A stretch of 64,000 bases of DNA from NCBI GenBank assembly GCA_002471275.1, contig DKPQ01000023.1:62001-126000 (forward strand). The letters are read 5' to 3'. The notes under the pieces were generated by a model. It searched no databases. It had not been told where the DNA came from and saw only the letters and a list, made by a program, of their open reading frames with translations. Source of the stretch: Flammeovirgaceae bacterium UBA7330 (GTDB lineage Bacteria; Bacteroidota; Bacteroidia; Cytophagales; Cyclobacteriaceae). Of the stretch, positions 18,624-27,529 are shown piece after piece (the first letter of the stretch is position 1; every line of letters begins with the position of its first letter). The position numbers and the translations under genes were made by a program.

Positions 18624-20123
18624 TTATTCAAAGGGTACTTCAAAAGTACCTGTTAGATTACCTTCTGCAGTGACCAAATTCATAACAAGCGTATAGCTTG
18701 TGTTCCCAATGGTTAACGCAACACTTCCGGAAGTAAAAGGCTGACCCCCATTTGGATTATTATCTATGCTTATTCCACTCGCATCAGTTATTATGTAGTA
18801 GTCAGTTTCTCCGATGGTATAAGTCTCACTTGTTATTGTGGTACTGGAACCAATTGTGACATCTAAATACACTTCAGGACTAGATTCATTTCCAATCAGG
18901 TTGAAAACAAGGGTCCCGTCCAATGAAGTAAAATCAATGTATGAACCATAGTTCAAGTAATAGGTAGCTCCAGCGTATGTGATTTCAGTTCCTGTAGGGA
19001 ATGATTCTCCCGTAACCGTTACAGTTTTAGTAATGTGATCAGGATCTTTTGCTTCGCTATCGTACTCATCATCATAAGATACTGAAATGGTTACACCGTT
19101 TTCAATATTGATGCTTCCATCATTGTCTGTTCCGGCTTCATTACTCAAAATGGTGCTTAGGGTCGCTGAAAACTTGCCAGTCTCAGTATCAGACTCTACC
19201 ATGGTAATACTTTCAGACTCACCCAGGCTAGTGGTAACGGTAAGGTCAAAGTTGCCGCCATCTGCCAGGTCGGCATCCTCCAATGTTATGATGAAGTCTT
19301 GTTCAGCTTCTATAGGATCGGTGAGGGTAAGGATGCCTGTGGTTCCACAAGAAATTGTGGTGTAATTCACTACACATACATTGCCTCCTGTGACAGGGTT
19401 TTCTTCCTCTATAGAAAAATCTAATTCTTCTTTAGGAATTGAGATGGTGTTCCCGTTGCTTAACGCAATTTCCTTTCCGAAAAGAGAAAGTGTTGCATCA
19501 GATAAATCTACGTTTTGGGCAGCGGTCCAGGAAATAATCGTCGGATCACAAGTGGTGATTTGAATATCCAGGGAAAGGTTCTCATCACATGTCTCAGTAT
19601 CTAGTGCTTCTGAATCAGTCGCAATATCATTTTCATCTTTTTTAAGTGGCTGATCACAGTCTTCAGGAGTAATCTCAACAGATATAAGATTTATGGTATA
19701 CCAACAGTGAAAAGGGTCACATCTTTGATCACTTATACAAAGTGAACCAGACTTAAAAATTTTCGGGCTGGTTATCCAACCATCCTTATTTTTGGATATT
19801 GGATGGCTTTGACCAGCAGATAGACTAATTTTTTGCTCTTTTCTAAAAGGCTCACTGTCTGCCTGCTTTATTTGCTTGTAAATGGAATCATATGTAATAG
19901 TGATGGTAACATTATTACGTAATATATATTGATCAGTAGTAAAGTAATAATTGTAGTATTTTTCATCTTGTCCACACATTCCATCTCTCGCTTGTCTTAC
20001 CACTTTTAAAGTTTCATTACCACAATCAGAAACTGAGACGTCTTCTTCTGGTGTAACGCAACTTGACCAAATGAATAATGAACTAATGAACCAAATAAAA
20101 ATTAGGAGTTGATTTTTTTTCAT
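18624..20123 (-). CDS. Acidic surface lipoprotein of unknown function
   Basis: The 499-residue lipoprotein has lipobox WSSC (Cys22). The N-terminal ~150 residues contain several Cys (CGNE, MCGQ, LCIS, RCDPFHCW) that may form disulfides. The rest is Thr-, Ser- and acid-rich beta sequence. It includes an Ig- or Calx-like stretch (ITLEDADLADGG, SITMVESDTETGKFSATL), a pattern seen in calcium-binding adhesion-type repeats. No enzymatic motif was recognised. It is monocistronic with its own terminator. AT-rich DNA precedes the start. An exported adhesin-like or matrix protein is possible but only inferred. Confidence 0.6.
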   Translation of the reverse strand: MKKNQLLIFIWFISSLFIWSSCVTPEEDVSVSDCGNETLKVVRQARDGMCGQDEKYYNYYFTTDQYILRNNVTITITYDSIYKQIKQADSEPFRKEQKISLSAGQSHPISKNKDGWITSPKIFKSGSLCISDQRCDPFHCWYTINLISVEITPEDCDQPLKKDENDIATDSEALDTETCDENLSLDIQITTCDPTIISWTAAQNVDLSDATLSLFGKEIALSNGNTISIPKEELDFSIEEENPVTGGNVCVVNYTTISCGTTGILTLTDPIEAEQDFIITLEDADLADGGNFDLTVTTSLGESESITMVESDTETGKFSATLSTILSNEAGTDNDGSINIENGVTISVSYDDEYDSEAKDPDHITKTVTVTGESFPTGTEITYAGATYYLNYGSYIDFTSLDGTLVFNLIGNESSPEVYLDVTIGSSTTITSETYTIGETDYYIITDASGISIDNNPNGGQPFTSGSVALTIGNTSYTLVMNLVTAEGNLTGTFEVPFE

Positions 20124-20375
20124 AAATAAAAAAATAAATAAGTGTTATTAGGTGGCGCAAAAATATACGTCGTAGCATATTTGGTCTTATGTATTCATTT
20201 AAATAATCAACTAATTTTACCAATCAGGTTTTGGACCTGTTCAATTGGTCCAAGGTCTGTGTTATACGGACCTTCTTTATGCTCAACACTGGTAGCGATT
20301 GATCCTTTAAAGCAAAGCAAACATGTCGATGACAACACAGACATTGAGCTTATCGCATCTCCTACAAGTACCTAT

Positions 20376-21242
20376 CTACGTCTCACTCTGCTTTCTAGCC
20401 AGTCTTAACGAATGGGTCCTGAAACGAGGGATAAACAACCCCAGGATATACACCCTAAAGACAAACCAAAGGGCATATTTCTCATTGAGGTCCGGGCGGA
20501 TCAGGTGCTCAATTTTCTGATGTGCCTCGGGTGTCTTACTCCAGTGCAACCCCGGTTTCATGTGATGAATGGTATGCAGACCATTGTTAAACAAGAAGAA
20601 ATTCAGGGGCCACCCAACAATGTTGCGGGAATGGTCATACTCTGATTCTTCATCGGCATGTACATGTTGCAGGTAGTTGAAGATCAGCACCGTATTGAGG
20701 GAGACCTGCTGCGGAATGACCACATAGATCAAAGCCTTTTGCCAGTCCAGGACAAATGCCGTAACCACCCAGGCTACAAGGCTGACAATCTGAAGTGTAT
20801 AATAAAAGAATTGTTCCTTGTTCTTGCTGTATTGCTTCTTGTAGAACCTGACAATGGATTTCTGCTGAATGGCTCCACTTAGTGTTGGATAGATCAAAAG
20901 TGTCCATAGATTGTTTTTCTCAGAAACCATATAGGTCCTGGTATCATCTTTTTCCCGGTTGTTATGCCGGTGGTGGTTCTTATTATGTGTCGGGATCCAC
21001 CCAAAGACCGGAAATCCATAAAACAAGGTGATCCAGCAGCTATGAATCTGATTGAGGATTTTATTTTTCCAGACAGGAAGGTGGTTATGATTGTGTGCAA
21101 AAACCGAGAAACAGATGGACAGGTAGAGGTACAATGCATACAACCAGCCATTGAAGGTTTCCATGTTCCATTGTACAAAGAACAAGGCCGTTGCTGAAAC
21201 CATCCATATCAGGGTCTTAAAGTCAGCTTTATATCTAAGCAA
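20376..21242 (-). CDS. Membrane fatty acid desaturase family protein
   Basis: The 288-residue membrane protein carries the three His boxes of di-iron desaturases: HNHNH (in FAHNHNHLPVW), HNKNHHRH and HTIHH (in NNGLHTIHHMKPGLHW). Hydrophobic segments flank them. These enzymes introduce double bonds or hydroxyls into acyl chains at the inner membrane. The start is a TTG at 21242; the first ATG is at 21203, but residues before it (RYKADFKTLIW) look like genuine desaturase N-terminus, so the longer form is preferred. Located between unrelated genes; probably monocistronic. Confidence 0.8.
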   Translation of the reverse strand: MLRYKADFKTLIWMVSATALFFVQWNMETFNGWLYALYLYLSICFSVFAHNHNHLPVWKNKILNQIHSCWITLFYGFPVFGWIPTHNKNHHRHNNREKDDTRTYMVSEKNNLWTLLIYPTLSGAIQQKSIVRFYKKQYSKNKEQFFYYTLQIVSLVAWVVTAFVLDWQKALIYVVIPQQVSLNTVLIFNYLQHVHADEESEYDHSRNIVGWPLNFFLFNNGLHTIHHMKPGLHWSKTPEAHQKIEHLIRPDLNEKYALWFVFRVYILGLFIPRFRTHSLRLARKQSET

Positions 21243-21362
21243 AATAGAAGTTCATATGTTGGCGGAATCGTGATTTGTGGCGAAAATAAGTATTCCTTAT
21301 AAAACAGACTGTCTAGTGGGCCAATACTATCGGCCGAGATCCTATTTTAGTCATGCCTTGGC

Positions 21363-21848
21363 TTAGTTTGGCGAATGGAGACCCATTCTGTTTCCCTCTG
21401 TGTCCAGGAACAAAGCAAAGTATCCGTTTTCTTCATCAATCAGTGTCTTGGGAAGAATCACCTCACCTCCATTTGCTGCCACCTTGTCCAGCATGAGTTG
21501 AAGGTCATCACCTCCATTTAAGTATACCAATACACCATTGGCTGATGGTTCATACCCTTCTCCTTTGGTAATCACACCAGATACCAGCTGGCCTTCCGAA
21601 GGCAATAGCCCCATCTGCATACCCTGCATATCTATGGCCTGAATATCTACGGATAATACAGACTGATAGAAGGCTAACGCCCGATCAAAATCAGTCGCGG
21701 GAATTTCAAAAATGGAAATAAAGCTTTTCATGGTTTCTAAACTTTTAGGATTCATCGTTGTTACCTTTTCGGTGGGTTTATCCTGGCAACCAAAAGCCAG
21801 GACCCCTGCGCTTAACAACAGCATTAATCTAATGGAGTGTGCTTTCAT
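21363..21848 (-). CDS. VOC (glyoxalase/bleomycin-resistance-like) lipoprotein
   Basis: ATG 21848 gives a 161-residue lipoprotein (core LMLLLSAGVLA, lipobox FGC) followed by a single VOC fold: FEIPATDFDRALAFYQSVL, a middle GVLVYLNGGDDLQLMLDKV, and a terminal FALFLDTEGNRMGLH. An in-frame ATG at 21872 would add eight residues before the signal. The Glu and His positions of metal-dependent VOC enzymes are only partly visible. Substrate unknown. It is unusual for the VOC fold to be lipid-anchored, though this occurs in Bacteroidota. The adjacent AraC gene may be co-regulated. Confidence 0.75.
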   Translation of the reverse strand: MKAHSIRLMLLLSAGVLAFGCQDKPTEKVTTMNPKSLETMKSFISIFEIPATDFDRALAFYQSVLSVDIQAIDMQGMQMGLLPSEGQLVSGVITKGEGYEPSANGVLVYLNGGDDLQLMLDKVAANGGEVILPKTLIDEENGYFALFLDTEGNRMGLHSPN

Positions 21849-21915
21849 TACAATATTCTTAATCTCCTGCATAGATACACTGCCTGCTCAACACAGAATT
21901 GTAAAAGTGCGACAG

Positions 21916-22734
21916 TCAGTCATTTGAATAAATCAGAGAGCTTAGCATCATCTGATCATTACTCAGATAATCTTTAGGATTGATCCCTGTGAAGGCTTTA
22001 AAATCTTTAATGAAATGAGCCTGGTCATAGTACTCGCTTTCGTAGGCCACCTGTGTCAGGTTATCGGCTTCTTTGTTGATCATCGTTTTCAGGGCTGCCT
22101 GTAACCGGATCACCTTGCCCAGCTGCTTGGGGCTCATTCCCACCTGTTTTGAAAACTTACGTTCCAGGCTCCGCTTTTTAGAAGGCTTCTCGCTAAGAAT
22201 GGAGGTGATCGATGCGCTGCCACTGGTCTTTAGTAAGGTATCTATTGTTGACTTGACGATGCTATCAATTGTTACCTGATCTGCTAGCTTGTTGAGTAGA
22301 AATTGTTCTACAATCTCAATCCTTTCTTTGGTCGAATTTGCGTGGATAATCTGATTTTCCAATTGACTGGCATGCTTTCCAAACAGGGCATCGAGGGGAG
22401 TCTCATTATCTGCCAGCTCTATAATGGGCACCTTGATGAAATTGGCAAAACCATAAGGGTAAAAGCGGATAGCAAATGTATTGACATAACCTACAGGCTG
22501 AATGAAAAAAGGTTTCGTGATCTGCCCAACCACCATCGCCCGGGGCTGAATGATAAATTGATCCTCCGAAGTGAACCTCATGACATCAACCCCCAGGATA
22601 AAAAACATCTCCATACAACCATCGAAAATGATACGTTGCTTCTGAGTATCCGGGCTTGCTGATACTTCTAAAGTCCAATGACACTTCACCAGAGCAGCTA
22701 GGTCAGGATGTGGCTCAAAGGTTTGATAGTTCAT
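21916..22734 (-). CDS. AraC-family transcriptional regulator
   Basis: The 272-residue protein has an N-terminal sensor domain beginning YQTFEPHPDLAALVKCHWTLE, similar to the DUF6597 or cupin-like domains in AraC proteins from Bacteroidota. The C-terminal ~100 residues form the two helix-turn-helix units: KRSLERKFSKQVGMSPKQL, and later AYESEYYDQAHFIKDFKAFTGINPKDYL, the classic AraC signature. It probably senses a small molecule and controls a nearby or unlinked gene. The VOC gene lies 43 bp downstream of it on the same strand. Confidence 0.85.
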   Translation of the reverse strand: MNYQTFEPHPDLAALVKCHWTLEVSASPDTQKQRIIFDGCMEMFFILGVDVMRFTSEDQFIIQPRAMVVGQITKPFFIQPVGYVNTFAIRFYPYGFANFIKVPIIELADNETPLDALFGKHASQLENQIIHANSTKERIEIVEQFLLNKLADQVTIDSIVKSTIDTLLKTSGSASITSILSEKPSKKRSLERKFSKQVGMSPKQLGKVIRLQAALKTMINKEADNLTQVAYESEYYDQAHFIKDFKAFTGINPKDYLSNDQMMLSSLIYSND

Positions 22735-22772
22735 GCAGTAAGTTTACATATTTTCCTTTATCAAGCCAGCGG

Positions 22773-23348
22773 TTAAATGTTTGGCATCTCTCCTTTTGCA
22801 GCCAACTCAGCAATTTTTGAGACTCTCTTCGCTCTGGTCTGCTCCTGTTTGGCAAAGAGGATCCACACGAGCATTTGCTTCTTTTTGCTATCACTAAGTC
22901 CTTCATAAAATGCTTTGGCACCCGGAGTATTCACCAGCGCATCCTCCAGATCCTCCGGCACGATCAAGTCATCGACACTATCCAACATCGACCATGATCC
23001 ATTTTTTTTGGCAATGGTGATACATTTAAGTCCGGCCGGAGTCATCAGGTCCTCAGCTATCAAGCGCTCTACCTTTTCTTTATTGATCCTGGACCAGGTG
23101 CTTTTGGGCTTGCGTTTGCTGAAATACTGAATGAAATATTCCTCATCTAAGGATTTCTTCGTGCTATCAATCCAGCCGAAACATAGCGCTTCATCCACAG
23201 CTTCGTCCCAGGTGATGTTGGGCGCCCCAAAAGAGGCCTTTCGACAAACCAACCAAATGGATTGATGTGTCTGGTGATTTTTTTCTAACCACTTTCTCCA
23301 ATCCTTCCGATTTTTAGGACAAAAGGTTTCATTTTGAATGTTGCTCAT
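22773..23348 (-). CDS. YdeI/OmpD-associated family protein
   Basis: The 191-residue protein matches the YdeI/OmpD-associated (bacteriocin-protection) family. It starts with FCPKNRKDWRKWLEKNH, then SIWLVCRKASFGAPNITWDEAVDEALCFGWIDS and RKPKSTWSRINKEKVERL, with a basic helical C-terminus. Members are small cytoplasmic proteins whose biochemical role is not clear. It lies 38 bp upstream of the AraC gene on the same strand and could share its transcript. Confidence 0.85.
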   Translation of the reverse strand: MSNIQNETFCPKNRKDWRKWLEKNHQTHQSIWLVCRKASFGAPNITWDEAVDEALCFGWIDSTKKSLDEEYFIQYFSKRKPKSTWSRINKEKVERLIAEDLMTPAGLKCITIAKKNGSWSMLDSVDDLIVPEDLEDALVNTPGAKAFYEGLSDSKKKQMLVWILFAKQEQTRAKRVSKIAELAAKGEMPNI

Positions 23349-23387
23349 GTTGACTACACCATCAGAATTAAATTCAGGACATCAAAC

Positions 23388-23813
23388 TTATTTCCTGAGC
23401 AGATCCCTGATCTCTGTGAGCAGTACCTCCTCTTTCGATGGTGCAGGTGGTGCTGCAGGAGCTTCAGCCTCTTTTTTCTCCATCCTCTCTTTCATATTGT
23501 TATACGACTTCACCACCATAAAAATAGCAAAAGCCACAATCAGGAAAGTAATGATGCTGTTGATAAACAACCCGTAGTAGATAGCCACCTCAGCGGTCCC
23601 ATCGGCTGCCCCGACAGCAGATTCTGCAATGGCTGGCTGTATGATCACCTTCAATTGTGAAAAATCCACTCCACCCAGGATCATCCCGAGGGGAGGCATC
23701 AGTATGTCGTTGACCAGGGATTTTACAATCGCACCAAAATAAGTAGCCATGATCAATCCTACGGCCATATCCAGTACATTTCCTTTGCTGATAAACTTCT
23801 TGAATTCGTTCAT
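23388..23813 (-). CDS. mscL: Large-conductance mechanosensitive channel MscL
   Basis: The 141-residue protein has the MscL N-terminal amphipathic helix and TM1 (EFKKFISKGNVLDMAVGLIM, then FGAIVKSLVNDILMPPLG) and TM2 (INSIITFLIVAFAIFMVVKSYN). A charged, Pro/Ala-rich C-terminus is followed by a short helix. Homopentamers in the inner membrane release solutes under hypo-osmotic shock. Length is typical of the family. No functional link to neighbours. Confidence 0.95.
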   Translation of the reverse strand: MNEFKKFISKGNVLDMAVGLIMATYFGAIVKSLVNDILMPPLGMILGGVDFSQLKVIIQPAIAESAVGAADGTAEVAIYYGLFINSIITFLIVAFAIFMVVKSYNNMKERMEKKEAEAPAAPPAPSKEEVLLTEIRDLLRK

Positions 23814-24071
23814 TTGTCTTTTGGTTAGGTAAATAAATATTCAATTTAATCAATCGATTAATTTGCCCGACTTAAGCAGATATCAGGATTTCATACCTTT
23901 TAGAATAGTTTTATTGATCAACATTTTAGCACTGCCTCGACGGCAGTTAGAACGTGTTTATAGAAAATTTCACCTTATATCTCTTAAAGACCAACTACGA
24001 AAGATAATTTTTTAGACCATCTGAAAGTGCATTTTTTGGATTTGATGGTTCGTTCCATTAAGCTCTCACCC

Positions 24072-24632
24072 CTACACCTTCCCTCTCGTTTCCTCATCGA
24101 TGAGCTCTCTCAATCTAGCCATTATCTCATCGAAACTGGTATACTGCTTGCCATACTCCAGGTTGAAGGCATAGTCGAATCCATGTGGGTTCTTGCCCTG
24201 GTTGTGCTGGATCAGGGTCTCCAGCTTATCGAGTGCCTTGGCTAGTTTAGCCTCATCAGAACTAGCAGATTCGTAGTCTTCCCATAGGTCCATGATTTCT
24301 TTTTGCAAACTATTGGGTAATGGACTTATCACCTCCATGAGGTCGGCACGTTCATCCACTGTCTTCGAAGGTTTTCCCTCCTGCTCAGGTGCGGGTATAT
24401 CCCCGTTCAACGCTTCACCCAGGTCGTGGATGAGGCACATCTTTAGCAGCTTCGCTAAATCCAGGTGAGGGTAATACTGCCCATGAAAGAGTATCGCCAT
24501 CAGACACAGCCTCCAGGTGTGCTCGGCCACACTTTCCTGCTTACCAGAAGACGTATAACCAGATCGGAGAGTGTCCTTTAACTTCTCAGCATTTTTGAGG
24601 AATTCCAATATATCAACAAGCTTCTCAGACAT
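24072..24632 (-). CDS. HD-domain phosphohydrolase (HDDC2/YfbR-like)
   Basis: ATG 24632 gives 186 residues; a TTG three codons upstream is less likely. The HD metal site is visible as ESVAEHTWR and CLIHDLGEALNGDIPAPEQ, then later acidic residues in LAKALDKLETLIQHNQ. The pattern resembles HDDC2 or YfbR 5'-nucleotidases that act on deoxynucleoside monophosphates. It is cytoplasmic, and lies 31 bp downstream of the symporter gene on the same strand, so co-transcription is possible. Substrate is inferred from family only. Confidence 0.85.
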   Translation of the reverse strand: MSEKLVDILEFLKNAEKLKDTLRSGYTSSGKQESVAEHTWRLCLMAILFHGQYYPHLDLAKLLKMCLIHDLGEALNGDIPAPEQEGKPSKTVDERADLMEVISPLPNSLQKEIMDLWEDYESASSDEAKLAKALDKLETLIQHNQGKNPHGFDYAFNLEYGKQYTSFDEIMARLRELIDEETRGKV

Positions 24633-24663
24633 CTCGCACAATCTAGCGAAATGTCTTAAAACC

Positions 24664-26142
24664 TCATGCCTTCTTCTTCCAGATCGTAGCCAAAAAGCCG
24701 GTAAAGAAGATGATCAGCGTGCCTATTACAATGGTGAAATACGTATGGAACGGGCTGGCAAAGCTCAGCAAAGGCTCTTCGGTGAATACCATCGGAGACA
24801 AGCTCAGATAAAGGATTGCAATCAGGCCGAGGATCACACCGATGATGGCTCCTTTGATGTTCACCACTTTCATAAATGCACCCAGTAGGAACAACCCAAG
24901 CATACCACCACTGAATACAGAAGCCAGCTTCCACCAGGCATCCAGGGCACTCTGCACATTAATCATGGCCACACCGATGATGATCCCGATGATACTGAAA
25001 GTCAATGATGAGATGTAAAGTACCTTCATTGAATCTTTGTCAGTCACTTCTTTTTTAGCATATCGTTTGTAATAGTCAGTCAGGATCACCGTAGATCCAC
25101 TATTGATACTGGTGGATACTGTACTCATCCCCGCAGCGAAAATGGAGGCTATGAGCAGCCCTGTAAAACCAGGAGGCAGGTTATTCACAATAAAGAACGG
25201 AAATACCCGGTCGCTCATCTCTGCAACCTGCAAATCATCAGGCAACAAGCCTGGCTGAGCAGAATAGTAAGCATACAGAGCAGTACCAATCATAAAAAAG
25301 ATCATCGAAACAGGGATATACAGCATTCCTCCGAAGAACGCTGACTTCTTAGCTTCCTGCTCAGACTTGGATGCCATGTAACGCTGAACATAATTCTGAT
25401 CGATCCCATAATTCTGCATATTGATAAAGATCCCATAGATCAGGACCACCCAGATCGTGGACTCCTTGAGACTCAGGCTCAGACTACCCAGGCTGAATTT
25501 ATCGTTGGCACTGGCAATCTCGAATACCTGACCCGGACCCTCCGGCATGGAGAACATGATGTATACCAGGCAAAACAAGGCCCCAAAGATCATGATGATC
25601 CCCTGGATGGCATCCGTCCAGACCACTGCCTGGATACCTCCCAGCAAGGAATAGACCATCACGGCAAGCCCTGTGACCACGATGATGATCACGATATCCC
25701 AACCGAACATGACATTGACAGGAAGTGCTAATAGATACAGGATCGTACCCATGCGCATGATCTGGGTCAGCAGATAGCACGCAGAAGCATAGATCCGCGC
25801 CCAGGGCCCAAATCGTGTTTCCAGGTACGAGTACGCAGATGGGCTGTTGGCCTTACGGTAGAGGGGCACAAAAACTTTCACTGCCAGGATCGATGCAAAA
25901 GGTATTGATAGGCTAAAAATAAAGGCATTCCAGTTGGTCAGATAGGCATTTCCAGGCAAAGCAAGGAAGCTGATACTACTGACGAATGTGGCAAAGATGG
26001 ACATGGTGACCACCCAACCAGGAATGGCACTGTTACCAAGGGTAAATGCAGAAGACGACTTGTTTTTACGATAAAATGAACTACCAAAAACGGTAACACC
26101 TACCATGTAGGAAAAGAATACAATCAGATCTAGCGCTTTCAC
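24664..26142 (-). CDS. Sodium:solute symporter (SSS family)
   Basis: The 492-residue polytopic protein has the SSS signature YSLLGGIQAVVWTDAIQG and an N-terminal FFSYMVGVTVFGSSFY helix; roughly 13 transmembrane segments can be drawn. Such carriers import sugars, sialic acid, uronates or other organic acids with sodium. GTG at 26142 is the only start that includes TM1, since stops lie just before it. It follows a DHDPS-family gene on the same strand, but a 167-bp inverted-repeat element separates them. Pairing a symporter with an aldolase resembles sialic acid or 2-keto-sugar-acid operons; the substrate is inferred. Confidence 0.85.
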   Translation of the reverse strand: MKALDLIVFFSYMVGVTVFGSSFYRKNKSSSAFTLGNSAIPGWVVTMSIFATFVSSISFLALPGNAYLTNWNAFIFSLSIPFASILAVKVFVPLYRKANSPSAYSYLETRFGPWARIYASACYLLTQIMRMGTILYLLALPVNVMFGWDIVIIIVVTGLAVMVYSLLGGIQAVVWTDAIQGIIMIFGALFCLVYIMFSMPEGPGQVFEIASANDKFSLGSLSLSLKESTIWVVLIYGIFINMQNYGIDQNYVQRYMASKSEQEAKKSAFFGGMLYIPVSMIFFMIGTALYAYYSAQPGLLPDDLQVAEMSDRVFPFFIVNNLPPGFTGLLIASIFAAGMSTVSTSINSGSTVILTDYYKRYAKKEVTDKDSMKVLYISSLTFSIIGIIIGVAMINVQSALDAWWKLASVFSGGMLGLFLLGAFMKVVNIKGAIIGVILGLIAILYLSLSPMVFTEEPLLSFASPFHTYFTIVIGTLIIFFTGFLATIWKKKA

Positions 26143-26192
26143 TTATTAGGGGTTTTGGGGTTAATGTTGGTTATTTGAATTGAGTAATTTAA

Positions 26193-26359
26193 CCTGGGTT
26201 ATGCATTAGAATTTTATAATGAAGGGCTAAAGTACAAGGAAATCAAGCACTTACGATCGGAAGCATAGCATCCGCTATGGTGACGAGAGAATATCATGCT
26301 AAGTGCTTGATTTTGAAGTAATTTAGTCATGTAATAGAAAGTCTAATGCATAATCCAGG
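26193..26359. mobile_element. MITE-like element with 18-bp terminal inverted repeats and TTTAA target duplication
   Basis: The 167-bp element starts CCTGGGTTATGCATTAGA (26193-26210) and ends TCTAATGCATAATCCAGG (26342-26359), inverted repeats with one mismatch. Both sides carry TTTAA (26188-26192 and 26360-26364), a 5-bp target duplication. An inner 14-bp perfect inverted pair, AAATCAAGCACTTA (26240-26253) and TAAGTGCTTGATTT (26300-26313), makes it highly foldable. There is no transposase inside. CCT termini with AT-rich 5-bp duplications recall IS1380-family elements (for example ISEcp1). The right duplication overlaps the stop codon of the DHDPS-family gene. Confidence 0.8.
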
Positions 26360-26360
26360 T

Positions 26361-27290
26361 TTAAATAACTGATTTTACTCCGAAGTCTTTCATTACCTTC
26401 TGGAACATTCGAAGCAAATCATTGTGGCGATTTTGCTCCTGAACACTCATTTTACTCATGGGGATACGGGTATTTGTACACAGATCAAATCCTCGCTTTT
26501 CCAAAAAGAGTTTAGCAGACCAGGGATAGAAATCATGGGTGATCTTATCCATCACGGCCAGATTGGTATGCAAAGATTCAAGTTCTTCATTTTTCCCTTC
26601 CCTGTACAATTTCATGTAATGCCCATAAAGCTCCGGATAGAAGTTCCCTGAAATCGGAGAAATACCCTTCGCTCCAGCTCTCAATGAGTCAAGGGCCGTG
26701 ACAGTATCTGCATTATACAGATTGAAACTGGTGCCTTTCACATTGGCCACTTTCTGTTCGATCAGTGGAGCATTGCAAGTAGTATCCTTATGATACCAAA
26801 ACCTGCCTGTACTTCCCAACCAGGTCATCATATCAGGGCTGATCACCCGTTTATAGGGCACGGGGCATTCATACAAACCAAGAGGGATGTCTCCGGTTGC
26901 ATCCATGATCTCTTCGAGTTGTTTCTTTAAAAAATCATCACTCTCGTTTGGTTCAGCAAGTACACTTGAGATCAGGATCACAGCGTCGGCACCAAGGTCG
27001 TAGATCTGCTTAATGAATTCTACGTTTTTGTCGCTTTCTCTGTAAAACGAACCCGTAGCTACCACAGGCACTTTGTCTTTACAATGGTCCACGACTGTTT
27101 TAGTCAGGGTAAGACGCTCCTCGCTAGTCAGCTGAAACATCTCACTCGAAAGACAATTGGCGAACATCCCGTTGGCGCCGGAATCCAGATACATATCTGT
27201 GATCTTTTTGACCCCATCAAGATCCAAAGTGTTGTCAGAATTGAATGAGGTAAGCATTACCGGCCATAGCCCTTCAGGTAAATTTTTCAT
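26361..27290 (-). CDS. DHDPS/NAL-family aldolase
   Basis: ATG 27290 gives 309 residues (a TTG two codons earlier is possible). The barrel signature is clear: EGLWPVMLTSFNSDNTLDL, a GMFANCLSSEM loop, VPVVATGSF, and GLYECPVPYKR with the catalytic Tyr. The Schiff-base Lys is in FWYHKDTT, and GISPISGNFYPELY follows. Family members split or condense pyruvate-containing substrates (dihydrodipicolinate, N-acetylneuraminate, 2-keto-3-deoxy sugar acids). The nearby symporter and a divergent HpaI-type aldolase argue for catabolism of a 2-keto acid from a sugar. Its stop codon lies in the target duplication of the adjacent MITE-like element. Confidence 0.85.
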   Translation of the reverse strand: MKNLPEGLWPVMLTSFNSDNTLDLDGVKKITDMYLDSGANGMFANCLSSEMFQLTSEERLTLTKTVVDHCKDKVPVVATGSFYRESDKNVEFIKQIYDLGADAVILISSVLAEPNESDDFLKKQLEEIMDATGDIPLGLYECPVPYKRVISPDMMTWLGSTGRFWYHKDTTCNAPLIEQKVANVKGTSFNLYNADTVTALDSLRAGAKGISPISGNFYPELYGHYMKLYREGKNEELESLHTNLAVMDKITHDFYPWSAKLFLEKRGFDLCTNTRIPMSKMSVQEQNRHNDLLRMFQKVMKDFGVKSVI

Positions 27291-27529
27291 TAACAAATGG
27301 GTTAAGAATTTAGTGTTAAAATGACGTCTATTACTAGGATACTATCTTTTTGAGGAAACAGACTACCAGCTATTTTGAATATCACAGACAAAATTTATCT
27401 TGTCAACTCCCTCAAAATCATAGCTTTTCCAATGTGAGCACCAAATTATCAAAATTATATTAGTATGAAAGGCCTCAACACAGGTATATATATTGATTAC
27501 ATTAATCGGATAACATCCCCTGATCACCC

